A stretch of DNA of 64,000 nucleotides from CAWKKW01 sp963850345 (GTDB lineage: Bacteria > Acidobacteriota > Terriglobia > Terriglobales > Acidobacteriaceae): contig CAWKKW010000002.1 of assembly GCA_963850345.1 (NCBI GenBank), forward strand, positions 558,001 to 622,000, in the 5' to 3' direction. Numbering within the stretch: position 1 is the stretch's first letter; the number at the start of each line of letters is the position of its first letter. The notes under the pieces were generated by a model. That model was not told the origin of the DNA. It saw only the letters and a program-made list of their open reading frames with translations, and made no database searches. Made by a program: the position numbers and the translations under genes. Below are positions 44,170-53,986 of the stretch, one piece after another.

Positions 44170-45855
44170 CTACTTTGCACCAGGCACCACGACCGTCCAC
44201 AAACCGGCCGCCGGCGTGCTCTTATCCATCACTTCGAAGTTCAACGACTGATAGGCCGTTGTATTGGCCACCGGATCTTTGGCTCTGACGACCAGTCGAT
44301 AAACTCCGGGATCGAGGATATCGGTTCGTAGATCTTTCCCAAAGAGCAGGTTTCCCGCGGCATCGAAGGAACCGCGATCGATCGACTGATCCTCTTCCTT
44401 GCGATCCTGAAGGTTTACCTTGCCGACGAGGTAGTGGAGCTCGAGTGACTTGCCGTGGAGGGCCTGCGGATCGCCCGGCGCTTCCCAAATCTGCATCAAC
44501 ATGCGCAGCGGATCGCCTTGCGTAACCGCGGCTTTATCAGAACCGATGGGGGCTAGCTTCACCCCGGCAAAACTGAACGGCCGGTCGGCCGTACCGTCGC
44601 GAGTGGGAGGCGCATTCGCGGCAAAAAATATCTGGCTGAGGCCGAGGCGATCTCCCTCCTCCGGAGCCAGGATAGTGCGCTCTTGTTCAAAGCTTTGCTG
44701 GTTGATCAGGTTTGTCAGGGTCAGGTGAACGCTGTATTTGCCCGGGCTAATCGGCAGCCGACCTTCCAGGCCGAAACATTTGTCTTTCACCTGCAGGTAC
44801 TGCTCCGGCGAGAGTTCATCCGCCAGTTCCTGCCGATCGTGGTGAACGACCTTGCCTTGAGCATCCTTCACCTCTGCATCAACCCTGAGCGAGTAGTGAT
44901 ACCGCCCTTCCGACAACGGCGTGAGCACGGAATCCATAGGATGGAGCAATCGCAGGAGGTAATGAACGCTCATCTTGTGCTGCGGATCGCGGGTGGCTAG
45001 CAACGTCAAGTCACTGACCTCCTTATCCGTAAGGACGCGGTAAGAGACTCCTTCGAGCAGAGCGTGCCGTGCGTTGAGCTTGCTCCGGTTCGACGGCAGG
45101 TTGCGATAGTTCCGAATGTTATTGAGCATCGCGTCCGACTGCAGCGTGACGCTCGCTTCCTTCAAGTCGACGGGCTCTCCGGGAACGAGGGAGAGCGCAA
45201 TGTGCGCAGCCTCATCATTGATATCCCGCTGGATAAGCTTGATGGCCGCCGGATCATTGTTAATCGCGTTGGTCGAGTTCACCAGTTTCTGCGGACGATC
45301 GCTGTAGGGAGAATAAAGGCGGTAGTCCTCCGCTGGACTTTGTTTAAAAAAGACCAGGTAGAAGTGGGTCGGAAGCTCCTCGGTCTCTCCCTGATAAAAC
45401 CAGATCTCCAGCGGCTTCAACTCACGGGTTTCCTGGTACCGCTGACGCTGTTTCGGCTCACCCAGAGTGATGTAGGCCATGCCGCGATCCGTCTGCCAGC
45501 CGTTTTGAAAGTTCTGCGCTCCGAAATGATCGTTGGCATATGCCAGTCGACGATAATGCTCGTCCTTTGCGGAATTGGTCTGGGAATTCGGATCGGGATT
45601 TCGCGCAAGCCAAAAGCTCGCGATGAATCGATCCCGGTCGGCGTCGGTTTTTAGAGTCAGAAAGAGGCTGCGTTCGTCGCTGGTGATCAGGTAATTCACT
45701 TCTTCATGAAGCCAGTGATCGTAGCGCGGCGCCAGTGCGGGTTCCTTCGCTGCGAACAGGGCAGAGTGAGGGAGAAGTAAGAAGGCCAAAACCAACGAGC
45801 CGCAGAATACGGAAAGCAGCCGCTGAGACCTCGATTGCCAGGTTTGAAGGGGCAT
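44170..45855 (-). CDS. GWxTD-domain protein
   Basis: Protein of 561 residues from ATG 45855, which starts a signal peptide (LLSVFCGSLVLAFLLLPHSA). The family motif is NGWQTDRGMAYITLGEP, preceded by EEVNYLITSDERSLFLTLK and FWLARNPDP. Two C-terminal beta-sandwich-like parts follow (SLRVDAEVKDAQGKVV, YRLVVRAKDPVANTT). GWxTD proteins are common in Acidobacteria and Bacteroidetes but their function is unknown. A longer frame up to 46026 adds 57 residues without a signal and is not favoured. First gene of the operon with amidase and GH36; divergent from a TonB receptor. Confidence 0.85.
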   Translation of the reverse strand: MPLQTWQSRSQRLLSVFCGSLVLAFLLLPHSALFAAKEPALAPRYDHWLHEEVNYLITSDERSLFLTLKTDADRDRFIASFWLARNPDPNSQTNSAKDEHYRRLAYANDHFGAQNFQNGWQTDRGMAYITLGEPKQRQRYQETRELKPLEIWFYQGETEELPTHFYLVFFKQSPAEDYRLYSPYSDRPQKLVNSTNAINNDPAAIKLIQRDINDEAAHIALSLVPGEPVDLKEASVTLQSDAMLNNIRNYRNLPSNRSKLNARHALLEGVSYRVLTDKEVSDLTLLATRDPQHKMSVHYLLRLLHPMDSVLTPLSEGRYHYSLRVDAEVKDAQGKVVHHDRQELADELSPEQYLQVKDKCFGLEGRLPISPGKYSVHLTLTNLINQQSFEQERTILAPEEGDRLGLSQIFFAANAPPTRDGTADRPFSFAGVKLAPIGSDKAAVTQGDPLRMLMQIWEAPGDPQALHGKSLELHYLVGKVNLQDRKEEDQSIDRGSFDAAGNLLFGKDLRTDILDPGVYRLVVRAKDPVANTTAYQSLNFEVMDKSTPAAGLWTVVVPGAK

Positions 45856-46206
45856 ATCTCTGTCGATCAGAATAGCGCAGTCACCTGGCACAAGACCGAT
45901 TTGCGAGAGATTGACATTCATCCCGTTCTCGAGAGGCCACTTCACCGCTTTGGAATGTATGAATTTCAATAGGGCCCCTACATCGGGCAATGAAAAGGTG
46001 GATATACCACTTTGGTGGGATGGCACGTAAGTAGCTCATTTAAAGCGTCTAGACATTCTAAAGACGTCTGGTCCGTTACTTGCAAGTCACGACCTCCAAG
46101 TCAGCGTGCGGTTTCGTCTCACCGATTTGTGTGCCGCACCTGAGAATCATTCGCGATCGTCGGACCCCGACCGTAATTGGATCAAAAACGAATTGGAGCG
46201 AATTGT
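45856..46206. other. Divergent regulatory region between GWxTD operon and TonB receptor
   Basis: About 350 bases. It holds an inverted repeat AAGGTGG-ATATA-CCACTTT (45993-46013) and another symmetric stretch near 46048-46070 (TCTAGA, AGACGTCT). Either may be an operator for co-regulation of both units. No gene is seen. Confidence 0.45.
45993..46013. promoter_or_regulatory. Operator-like inverted repeat
   Basis: Seven-pair arms AAGGTGG and CCACTTT (one G-T pair) flank ATATA. It lies between divergent genes, 138 bases upstream of the GWxTD start and about 195 bases upstream of the receptor start. No binding protein can be named. Confidence 0.35.
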
Positions 46207-49200
46207 ATGAAGCGATTTGTCCCGCTGAGCCTGTTGTCCATTCTTCTCATTTCCCCAGCAGTTGTTCTTACCCCAAACGCGGCACAGGCGCAGGAACTCT
46301 CGACCACCAAAGGCGCGTTAGCCGGGCTTGTGACCGATAAGAGCGGTGCCGTCGTTCCCAACGCCAAAATCACCGTGACCGGCACCGAGGGCGCGAAGGT
46401 CGGAACCACGGACGCGAACGGACGGTTCTCCATCGGCGAACTGACACCTGGACTCTACTCTGTCACCGTCGAGAGCCCCGGCTTCAAAGCCGATCGGGCC
46501 AAAAATCTGCAAGTCGTGATCAATAAGACGTCCAGCGTGAACTTCTCCCTTGAGGTGGGCACGGTAGGAGACACGGTCGAGGTAGACGCAACTACTGTCG
46601 ATATCGACACACAATCGACCGCGGTGAGCTCCAACCTCACATCGACCTTCTACAACCAGGTGCCGGTCGCCAGGAACGTGGGCAGCCTTTTCTACACCGC
46701 GCCCGGCGTTGCGAATGGCGGCGGTTCCGGTAACTCAAACCCATCGATCGGCGGAGCCAGCGGTCTGGAGAACCAGTACATCGCGGATGGCGTAAACATC
46801 GGCGATGCCGGCTATGGCGGCCTAGGCGTGTTCAGCCCGACGTACGGTTCGCTGGGCACGGGCATCAATCTGACATTTATCGAAGAGGTCCAGGTCAAGA
46901 CCGGCGCATTCGAGCCCAAATACGGATCGGCCAATGGCGGCGTGGTGCAGATCGTGACCAAGTCCGGCGGTACGAAGTTTCATGGCGCTCTTTCCGCCTA
47001 CTTCGCGCCCGGAGGACTGCAGAAGACCAACCGTTTTGCGGATGACTACTTCGGCCGCGTGAACGTGCACGGCAAGGTTTACTCCATGCCGCAGTACGAC
47101 GCTGCCGCGGAGATCGGCGGCTACGTTCCCGGCCATTACACCCACGACCGGTTGTTCTTCTATGGCGCTTACAATCCGGCTCTGACCCAGAACGAGTGGG
47201 TGGCTCCTGCCGGGGCGGGCCTGGCGGCTCACGGGCCGTTTACAAACTCAACGACAGTGAATAGCTGGGCCGCGAAGGTCACCTACAAGCTGACGGCGAA
47301 TACGACACTCGATGCATCGGCCTTCGGCGATCCTTCCCGCACAAATGCGGGATACGGATATGTCAGCCAAGACACGTTCCCCTACTATCCCAACCTGAAC
47401 TTGACCAACGAGACCGGCTTCAGCCGCTGGAATTACGGCAGCAGAAGCGAAACCCTGCACCTGACCGCCGCACCTAGTCCGACTTGGGACGTGAATATCT
47501 CGGGATCTGCCAAGGTCAGCCACTTCACCGAGACCGCATTGCAGGACGCCTTCCAGATCACGGACTATTCGACCTACCTAAGCCCTGCCGTTTACACCAT
47601 GCAGGGTCTGGGATACTCACAGAACCCGAACACCCACACCTACAGCTTCGGTATCGATACGCAAAAGGTGGTTACGCTGTTTGGCCAGCAACACTCCCTG
47701 TCGATCGGCTGGGACTTTCTGCGGGACATTTATGACCTTACGAAGGCGTACAGCGGCGGCTATTTCCCCTTCCCTGCCACCAATGAAGCGGGCATTTCCA
47801 CTGCGGACAACTCGGGTAACGCCCTACTGCCCGGCGCTCAAACTAACGCCGGCTTTGACCTTCGCGCCGCCCCGGCAAGCTGCCCGGTCACCATTTGCCC
47901 GAACCTGAATGGACCTGGCACGCAGGTCTATCTGAGGCAGTCGCGTGGACTCTTCAGCAACCCAGTGACGCCATCGAGCATGAGCTATCACTCGCTGTAT
48001 GGAAACGACAACTGGCAAATCAATCGCCGGATCACCATCAATGCGGGTATTCGCTGGGATGAAGAGCAGCTCAACGGAATCGCGCAGCAGTTTGTCTTCA
48101 ACGACAACTGGTCTCCCCGGCTGGGAATCAATATCGATCCCAAGGGAGATCACAAGTCGAAGATATTCTTTAACTACGGACGGTATACACAGTCGCTACC
48201 CGAGGATGCTGCCATCCGCTCCCTGGGCCAGGAACTCGACATCTACAGGGTGAACTGGTCACCCGAGCAGGATGCCAATCACAACGTGGTCTTCAACTCA
48301 GACGGCGCCCCAATCCCAGTTCTGGACGCGGCTCACCTGATTAGCGGTGATCCTGCCGCAGGTGCCGTTGGCTCGGCCCTCTCGGTAAGCGGCGGCGCTT
48401 ACAACGAACTCATCGCACCGCGAACAAAACTGAACTTTGAGGAAGAATTCGTCGGCGGCATCGAGAAGCAAGTCGGCGGATTCGTTCTAAGCGCTCGTTA
48501 CACGGACCGGAGACTCCTGCGCATCGTGGAAGATATGTCGGGAGCTTCCCCTGAAGGCTCATTGAGTGGCTACGTTCCGCAGAACTTTGAGATCGGTAAT
48601 CCGAATTCAAAATCGGATTACTTCACCAACGAAGTCGAAGTTCCCTACGATTTCACCGCCGGCCCTCCGGCCAACTGCCCGCAAGATTACGCGGCAGCTA
48701 ACGGTGGTCCGTTTCTGGATAGCTCGGGCAACGTGGCTGGTCCGGGCGGCGCTTGCGGCTTCAACGGTCCAGATGCGGGAGCACCGATTCCCGACGGCAA
48801 ACCGGATGGCGCACCCAATGCTCGCCGCCATTACCAGGCCATCGAGATCGAGGCGAATAAAAACTTCAGCCATAACTTCCTGCTTCGCGTGAACTATCGC
48901 TGGGCCAAACTCTATGGCAACTACGAGGGTCTCTTCCGCAACGATAACGGCCAATCCGATCCCGGAATCAGCTCGCTGTTCGACTTCACGTCCGGAATGC
49001 TTGGTCTGCTCGGAAATCAGTTCGCGATTGGGCCGTTGAACACAGACCGGCGACAAGTCGGAAACCTTTACGGCTCCTACCTCGTTCCCAACGGTTTTCT
49101 GAAGAAGATGACGGCTGGGATGGGCTTCCGTGGAGCCTCGGGGATTCCGATCAACAACCTGGGCGCCCACCCTGTCTACACCAACCCGGGCGAAATCCCG

Positions 49201-49458
49201 ATCGGTGGCCGCGGCTCACTAGGACGACAGGCTTCGAACTACCAGCTCGATCTGCACGCTGACTACCCCGTTTCACTGGGCGAACGGATGCACGTCAAGT
49301 TCAAGTTCGACGCCTTCAACGTAACTAACTCTCGCTCACTCCTGGCGGTGGATCAGGCCAGCGCTGTGTCCTACGGAACACCGAACGTGGACTTCCTGAA
49401 GCCGCTCGCCTTCCAGCGCGCGTTCTACGGGCGTGGTGCTATCGTGTTCGAGTTCTAA
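46207..49458 (+). CDS. Second Oar-like TonB-dependent receptor
   Basis: Outer-membrane receptor of 1083 residues from ATG 46207, supported by GGAG eight bases upstream and a signal peptide (LLSILLISPAVVLTPNAAQA). A CarboxypepD_reg domain (about 30-125: KGALAGLVTDKSGAVVPNAK, GRFSIGELTPGLYSVTVESP) is followed by plug (VPVARNVGSLFYTAPGV, NQYIADGVNIGD) and barrel strands; it ends VFEF. Tyr/Phe-rich loops are long. It is divergent from the GWxTD-amidase-GH36 operon, so alpha-galactoside-containing material is one possible cargo. A strong terminator follows. Confidence 0.92.
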   Translation: MKRFVPLSLLSILLISPAVVLTPNAAQAQELSTTKGALAGLVTDKSGAVVPNAKITVTGTEGAKVGTTDANGRFSIGELTPGLYSVTVESPGFKADRAKNLQVVINKTSSVNFSLEVGTVGDTVEVDATTVDIDTQSTAVSSNLTSTFYNQVPVARNVGSLFYTAPGVANGGGSGNSNPSIGGASGLENQYIADGVNIGDAGYGGLGVFSPTYGSLGTGINLTFIEEVQVKTGAFEPKYGSANGGVVQIVTKSGGTKFHGALSAYFAPGGLQKTNRFADDYFGRVNVHGKVYSMPQYDAAAEIGGYVPGHYTHDRLFFYGAYNPALTQNEWVAPAGAGLAAHGPFTNSTTVNSWAAKVTYKLTANTTLDASAFGDPSRTNAGYGYVSQDTFPYYPNLNLTNETGFSRWNYGSRSETLHLTAAPSPTWDVNISGSAKVSHFTETALQDAFQITDYSTYLSPAVYTMQGLGYSQNPNTHTYSFGIDTQKVVTLFGQQHSLSIGWDFLRDIYDLTKAYSGGYFPFPATNEAGISTADNSGNALLPGAQTNAGFDLRAAPASCPVTICPNLNGPGTQVYLRQSRGLFSNPVTPSSMSYHSLYGNDNWQINRRITINAGIRWDEEQLNGIAQQFVFNDNWSPRLGINIDPKGDHKSKIFFNYGRYTQSLPEDAAIRSLGQELDIYRVNWSPEQDANHNVVFNSDGAPIPVLDAAHLISGDPAAGAVGSALSVSGGAYNELIAPRTKLNFEEEFVGGIEKQVGGFVLSARYTDRRLLRIVEDMSGASPEGSLSGYVPQNFEIGNPNSKSDYFTNEVEVPYDFTAGPPANCPQDYAAANGGPFLDSSGNVAGPGGACGFNGPDAGAPIPDGKPDGAPNARRHYQAIEIEANKNFSHNFLLRVNYRWAKLYGNYEGLFRNDNGQSDPGISSLFDFTSGMLGLLGNQFAIGPLNTDRRQVGNLYGSYLVPNGFLKKMTAGMGFRGASGIPINNLGAHPVYTNPGEIPIGGRGSLGRQASNYQLDLHADYPVSLGERMHVKFKFDAFNVTNSRSLLAVDQASAVSYGTPNVDFLKPLAFQRAFYGRGAIVFEF

Positions 49459-49481
49459 AGTACATCGAAGCTGAGACTGAG

Positions 49482-49516
49482 AAGGGGGGAGGCTACGGCC
49501 TCTGCCCTTTTCTTTT
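49482..49516 (+). terminator. Rho-independent terminator after the second TonB receptor
   Basis: A 12-pair stem (AAGGGGGGAGGC with GCCTCTGCCCTT, one mismatch) with loop TACG is followed by TTCTTTT, 23 bases after the receptor stop. Confidence 0.85.
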
Positions 49517-49868
49517 GGTTCGTTGAGGCCGAGCGGACTTCGCTTCAGATCCACGTGATTGTCGCTGGAGGTGCGACGAGTAGAAGCCAAAATGGCCATA
49601 TCGGCCAATTGCGGCTGCCGTGCACAATTCTTATACTTGCAGCACGTACCCGTGCAAACAGCTGGTATTGAAGCGACTTAGATCTTGGGTTGCGGCCCTG
49701 ACGCTCGCTCGAAACTGCTCATTCCCGTGATTGCAGCCTCGGTTGATCTGTCGAGCCACGGCTAGTGCAAGTTGCTCAATTTCGAATATTTCGTTCATGG
49801 CGTTGCAGAGTCGAATGGTGAGACCGAGAGTTAATAGAAGAGAAAGACGCTTCAGTAAGCGGCCAGTA
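49517..49868. other. Intergenic region before the porin-like gene
   Basis: About 350 bases. In-frame codons upstream of 49869 (from 49731) give a basic, non-conserved leader and are not taken as coding. No clear promoter motif was recognised. Confidence 0.4.
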
Positions 49869-50768
49869 ATGTTGCGGTCACTTTTGTTCCTGTTTGTCGC
49901 TGCGATGCTTCCGTCGTTCGCGCCTGCGCAGTCGGTGAATACTCCAACACCCGCTGCTCCCGCCACTGTCGATTCAGAAGATTTCTACAGCATCTACGAC
50001 TACGACACTCCCCCGCGGGGATGGTACGAACCGAATGTGTGGGTAACGTACATTCCCGAGTCGCGCAACGGCATCTGGCACTTCAACGCCGCGCGCCCTC
50101 GAGAGGGGCTGACAGCGTACACGACCGAGGTGGAGTACGGCATCACTGACCATCTCAGCCTGTCGATGTACACCGACTTCATGAATGCCCATGGTCGAGA
50201 AGATGATTACGTCGCGACCCAGGGGACGATGCCAGCTCGTGCCAGCGGAATGCGTTTCACCCAGGGCCGCGTTGAGGCGCGCTATCGGCTCGCCAAACCC
50301 GGTGCGCATTTCTTCGACGTTGCGGCATATGCGGAATACTACGTCCCATGCAACAACTTTTCGACAGGACAGGAGTTGGAGACACGGCTGATCCTGGAAA
50401 AGAACTTTTCCCACCTGCGACTCGATCTGAACCCTACCCTCTCCTACTCGACCACGGGCGAGGGCGCAAGGGCAGTGCCGAATCTGAATTTCAATAGCGG
50501 GATCTACTATGAGCGGAATCGCTGGCTTCAACCGGGAGTCGAGTATTACTCGGGGTACTCTGTCATCGACAACATTCCCGAGTTCAAGCATCAACAGCAC
50601 CTGTTATTTCCGACTACGACCTTTGCTTTCAGCCGGAACTTTGAGTGGCAGCTAGGAGTAGGTTTTGGGCTCACTCCGCAAAGCGATCAGTTGACGATCA
50701 AAACGATTGTCACCTATCAGTTTCAAGGCAGGGGACCGTCGCACTTCCTGAGCCGCAGAGTTCGGTAG
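49869..50768 (+). CDS. Outer-membrane beta-barrel/porin-like protein
   Basis: Protein of 299 residues from ATG 49869, which starts a signal peptide (LRSLLFLFVAAMLPSFAPAQ). The rest alternates amphipathic strands (VEYGITDHLSLSMYTDFM, VEARYRLAKPGAHFFDVAAY, LRLDLNPTLSYST, FEWQLGVGFGLTPQSD), as in small outer-membrane barrels of the phenol-degradation MetA-like or transporter type. No cofactor motif. It stands alone between a terminator and convergent SDR gene. The role (porin, sensor or structural) is unknown. Confidence 0.7.
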   Translation: MLRSLLFLFVAAMLPSFAPAQSVNTPTPAAPATVDSEDFYSIYDYDTPPRGWYEPNVWVTYIPESRNGIWHFNAARPREGLTAYTTEVEYGITDHLSLSMYTDFMNAHGREDDYVATQGTMPARASGMRFTQGRVEARYRLAKPGAHFFDVAAYAEYYVPCNNFSTGQELETRLILEKNFSHLRLDLNPTLSYSTTGEGARAVPNLNFNSGIYYERNRWLQPGVEYYSGYSVIDNIPEFKHQQHLLFPTTTFAFSRNFEWQLGVGFGLTPQSDQLTIKTIVTYQFQGRGPSHFLSRRVR

Positions 50769-50820
50769 GAGCTTCGCGATCTAGTTGCTATGGCGGGTCA
50801 GGTGCGAAGCAGTCGACGGA

Positions 50821-51615
50821 TCAGACCCAACCGGCGTCGATTACGTAGCTTTGATTGGTTATGGCCGCGCTGTCATCCGCAGCCAAAAATAGCACCAGCC
50901 GGGCTACTTCCTCTGGCGAGATCAGTCGCTTCAATGCCTGGCTATTGAGAATCTCCGTTTTATAAGCCTCGGTGTACCACAGCTGCCGCTGGCGCTCAGT
51001 CGCGATGGCTCCCGGCAAGACTGCGTTTACACGGATATTGTACCGGCCAAGTTCGTGAGCCAGCGTGCGAGTCAATCCTACAATTGCTGCTTTCGCGGTT
51101 ACATATACCGGTAACCCCGTCGATGGAATCATCCAGCTGATGGAGCTCATGTTGATGATCGATCCGCTGCCTGCCTTCTTCATAGCTGGAATGACAGCCT
51201 GGGTCACAAAGAATTGCTGCCTGAGATTCACGGCCATGCTGCGATCCCAGAACTCGGGTGTGACGTCCTCAAGCGAGTGGCGGGAATCGTTGCCGGCATT
51301 GTTAACCAGCACATCTACCGTGCCAAGTTCCGCGAGAATGCGGTCGACGCAGGTGCGAGTCTGTGCCGTATCGGTCAGGTCGCATTCGAGGAAGTACGGT
51401 TTCACTTCAAGTTCACCTACCAGATCACGAACGAGCTGTTCAGCCGCGCTGGCCTGTGTATCGAGAAATGCCACCTTGGCACGCTGAGCCGCGAACTGCC
51501 TGACCACATGTTCGCCGATACCACTCGCTCCTCCAGTGACGATCACCACGCGATCACGCAGACTGGGGTACGCGGCGTACTGTGACGTTTTCAACGGCTG
51601 CTGATCGTCTTCCAT
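50821..51615 (-). CDS. Short-chain dehydrogenase (probable sugar or sugar-acid dehydrogenase)
   Basis: NAD(P)-dependent oxidoreductase of 264 residues. ATG 51615 follows AAGGAA by seven bases; the upstream TTG at 51648 has no ribosome site. Motifs: VVIVTGGASGIGEHV (dinucleotide binding), VNNAGNDSRHS, MSSISWMIPS (Ser), YVTAKAAIVGL (Tyr, Lys). The substrate-loop stretch AIATERQRQLW resembles xylose/galactose/fucose 1-dehydrogenases. It lies 14 bases after the start-proximal FAH gene's stop region on the same strand, so it acts in the same sugar oxidation route, for example as 2-keto-3-deoxy-fuconate or aldose dehydrogenase. Confidence 0.85.
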   Translation of the reverse strand: MEDDQQPLKTSQYAAYPSLRDRVVIVTGGASGIGEHVVRQFAAQRAKVAFLDTQASAAEQLVRDLVGELEVKPYFLECDLTDTAQTRTCVDRILAELGTVDVLVNNAGNDSRHSLEDVTPEFWDRSMAVNLRQQFFVTQAVIPAMKKAGSGSIINMSSISWMIPSTGLPVYVTAKAAIVGLTRTLAHELGRYNIRVNAVLPGAIATERQRQLWYTEAYKTEILNSQALKRLISPEEVARLVLFLAADDSAAITNQSYVIDAGWV

Positions 51616-51662
51616 GCGCGATTCCTTGGGGTCGGGTACCAAGTTCAACTCAGCATCGCAAT

Positions 51663-52511
51663 CTAATCGGGCATAGCGATGACTTGCTGTCGCTGCTCAC
51701 CCAACCCATCAATCCCGAGGCGAATGATGTTGCCGGGCTTGAGATAAACAGGCGGCTTCTGGCCCAGGCCCACGCCTGGCGGAGTGCCAGTCGAGATGAT
51801 ATCGCCGGGCTGCAGGCTCATAAACCGGCTGAGATAACTCACCAGGAAAGCGACGCCGAACACCATCGTCCGGGTAGATCCTTTCTGGTAGCGATGATCG
51901 TTCACTTCCAGCCACAGATTGAGTGTCTGGGGATCATGCACCTCGTCGGCAGTGACTAGCCAGGGGCCGATAGGACCGAACGTGTCCGCGCTCTTTCCCT
52001 TCACCCACTGCCCGGTTCCCTCCAGTTGAAAGGCGCGTTCCGAGAGGTCGTTAACCACGCAGTATCCTGCCACATGGGACAACGCGTGCTGCTCTGAAAC
52101 GTACTTCGCCTCCTTGCCGATCACAACTCCAAGCTCGACTTCCCAATCTGTCTTCGTGGATCCGCGAGGAATGACGACGTTGTCATTGGGCCCGCAGATG
52201 GAAGATGTCGCCTTCATGAAGATGACTGGCTCAGAGGGTACAGCCATTCCCGACTCAGCTGCGTGATCGGAGTAGTTCAACCCGATGCAGATGAACTTGC
52301 CGACCCTTGCGACACAAGGGCCGAGCCGCGGGTTTCCCTCCACGAGCGGCAGCGTTCCTGGATCCATCTGAGCGAATCGTTGTATCGATGCATCCTGTAA
52401 CTGCTCGCCTGACCAGTCGGACACAATGCTGGCCGCGTCGCGGATCTTTCCTTCCGCATCCAAAACGCCGGGACGCTCTTTGCCCGGATCTCCAAATCGT
52501 ACTAGCTTCAT
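51663..52511 (-). CDS. FAH-family hydrolase (2,4-diketo-3-deoxy-fuconate hydrolase-like)
   Basis: Enzyme of 282 residues. The FAH fold is clear: FICIGLNYSDHAAESGMAVP, EPVIFMKATSSICGPNDNVV, TDWEVELGVVIGKEAKYVS (metal-binding Glu residues), VVNDLSERAFQ, and PGDIISTGTPPGVGLGQKPP. The pattern fits the subgroup that hydrolyses 2,4-diketo-3-deoxy acids in L-fucose/L-rhamnose oxidation, or ureidoglycolate-lyase annotated relatives. Same strand and close to the SDR and the sugar permease. It would give pyruvate plus lactate from the deoxysugar route; the exact substrate is inferred. Confidence 0.88.
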   Translation of the reverse strand: MKLVRFGDPGKERPGVLDAEGKIRDAASIVSDWSGEQLQDASIQRFAQMDPGTLPLVEGNPRLGPCVARVGKFICIGLNYSDHAAESGMAVPSEPVIFMKATSSICGPNDNVVIPRGSTKTDWEVELGVVIGKEAKYVSEQHALSHVAGYCVVNDLSERAFQLEGTGQWVKGKSADTFGPIGPWLVTADEVHDPQTLNLWLEVNDHRYQKGSTRTMVFGVAFLVSYLSRFMSLQPGDIISTGTPPGVGLGQKPPVYLKPGNIIRLGIDGLGEQRQQVIAMPD

Positions 52512-52617
52512 CTTTCCTCACATCGAACTAAGCTCAAGCCATCCTAACGCATGGATGCAAGAGCCCGCTGAGCGCGCGGCGCAGCTTTCGCGAACTACGC
52601 ACACAAACGAGCTGCCG

Positions 52618-53907
52618 TTAGGAGAAACGTGTTCGCCTCCACAGAGCCCACGTTCCCGCGATCACACTCAATACCAGAACAGCCACAAGCGCGGTCAGCC
52701 AGCGCAGATCCATATAGAGTGGCGGCACTACGGCGCGCAATCCAAGCCACAGAAAGACAGCGGTGGCCGCGGCAACAATCGCATAATCCCACCACCGCCG
52801 AGGCTGATTCCTCTCGCCCAGCTCGTCTCCCTCTTGCGCTGCTAACGTGCGGTGAAGATCGAGCGCATATCGGCGGCACTCTCGCGCCACAGCTTCATGG
52901 GTGGAGGTCTGTTCTTTCGTCGAAGCGACGGCAGTGCTGATGGCAAGCGCTCCCAACATCATGACCAGAGAACCAGCGACAACCAGCAGTGTATGCAGAC
53001 GATCGGCGTTCCCAAGCTCGCCAAACACGAGGCCTCCCCAGGCAAGACCCCATAGCTGGTTGGTATTCGACAGAGGAATGCCGCGACCGATTCCTAGATA
53101 CTTCGTAGCGAACTGTTGAAACAGATCGCCGATCACCCATACGAATCCGCCTAGAAAAAGCCAGAAGACAATGCCCCTCAACTGGAAGACATGGAACGCC
53201 GGCGAGCGGAGGCCCCCGTCGAGAGTGAGTGTGAGGGCAAGCATCGTTGCTAACTCGCCGACGGTGAAGACGGTGACGAACGACAGCGGATTCATGCCGC
53301 TAAGATAGGCCTTCCGGTAGGGAACATACATCGTTCCCCACATAAGGCTCGCCCCGCCCGCGGCGAGAACGCCCCGAAAACCATGATGGCTGGAGATCCC
53401 TCCGCCATGGATTGTGCTGAACCCCAGCATGATGGCGGCAATCACAATGGCCGATGCTCCAAGAACGACTTTGCCGATATTCTTTGCACTTGCTCCCCGT
53501 AGTTCGCGAAACAGGAGCCAGCCCCAGAAGAGCCCTACGAGCGCATTGGCATTCCACAGTGGAAAGGCGACCGCCAGACCAACGTCGCGGATGGCGAAGA
53601 CCGTGAGAGTGTTGGCAACGGCCCATAGCGCGCCAGCAAGTAGTGCCCAGATGACTAGGTGCTTCTTGTCAGCAATATCTGCGAATACAAAGCTCGTTCC
53701 CTTCAGTAGAGTTGGGACGGTCCACCTCGCCGTAAACACTCCGGCTACCATGCAGAGCGAAATGGCGAATGGCGAGAATCCCGCGGTTACGAGTTTGGTT
53801 GGCGCTTCCGCCGCTCCCAGCCACGCGCCGGCAGTCAAGGCGCAAAGCACACCCAGCAGATGAAGGCTGATTCCCTTCTCGATTGCCTTCGTTGCTGGAG
53901 TCGTCAT
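52618..53907 (-). CDS. DMT-superfamily sugar permease (GRP/RhaT-like) with C-terminal extension
   Basis: Integral membrane protein of 429 residues. Ten helices in the first 330 residues (LHLLGVLCALTAGAWLGAAE, HLVIWALLAGALWAVANTL, GLAVAFPLWNANALVGLFWG, LGIGRGIPLSNTNQLWGLAW) match the glucose/ribose porter and RhaT type of DMT transporters. A cytoplasmic stretch of about 60 residues and two further helices (YAIVAAATAVFLWLGL, ALVAVLVLSVIAGTWAL) form an unusual C-terminal extension. Start ATG 53907 is preceded by GAGGAA. Upstream of the FAH and SDR genes on the same strand, so it most likely imports the sugar they oxidise. Confidence 0.85.
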   Translation of the reverse strand: MTTPATKAIEKGISLHLLGVLCALTAGAWLGAAEAPTKLVTAGFSPFAISLCMVAGVFTARWTVPTLLKGTSFVFADIADKKHLVIWALLAGALWAVANTLTVFAIRDVGLAVAFPLWNANALVGLFWGWLLFRELRGASAKNIGKVVLGASAIVIAAIMLGFSTIHGGGISSHHGFRGVLAAGGASLMWGTMYVPYRKAYLSGMNPLSFVTVFTVGELATMLALTLTLDGGLRSPAFHVFQLRGIVFWLFLGGFVWVIGDLFQQFATKYLGIGRGIPLSNTNQLWGLAWGGLVFGELGNADRLHTLLVVAGSLVMMLGALAISTAVASTKEQTSTHEAVARECRRYALDLHRTLAAQEGDELGERNQPRRWWDYAIVAAATAVFLWLGLRAVVPPLYMDLRWLTALVAVLVLSVIAGTWALWRRTRFS

Positions 53908-53986
53908 TCCGTCGGGTTCCTCTATTCAGTTGCTGTTTTCAGATCACCTGGTGCGAAGTAGTTAGCTGTAATTTTTGAAAAGCGCA

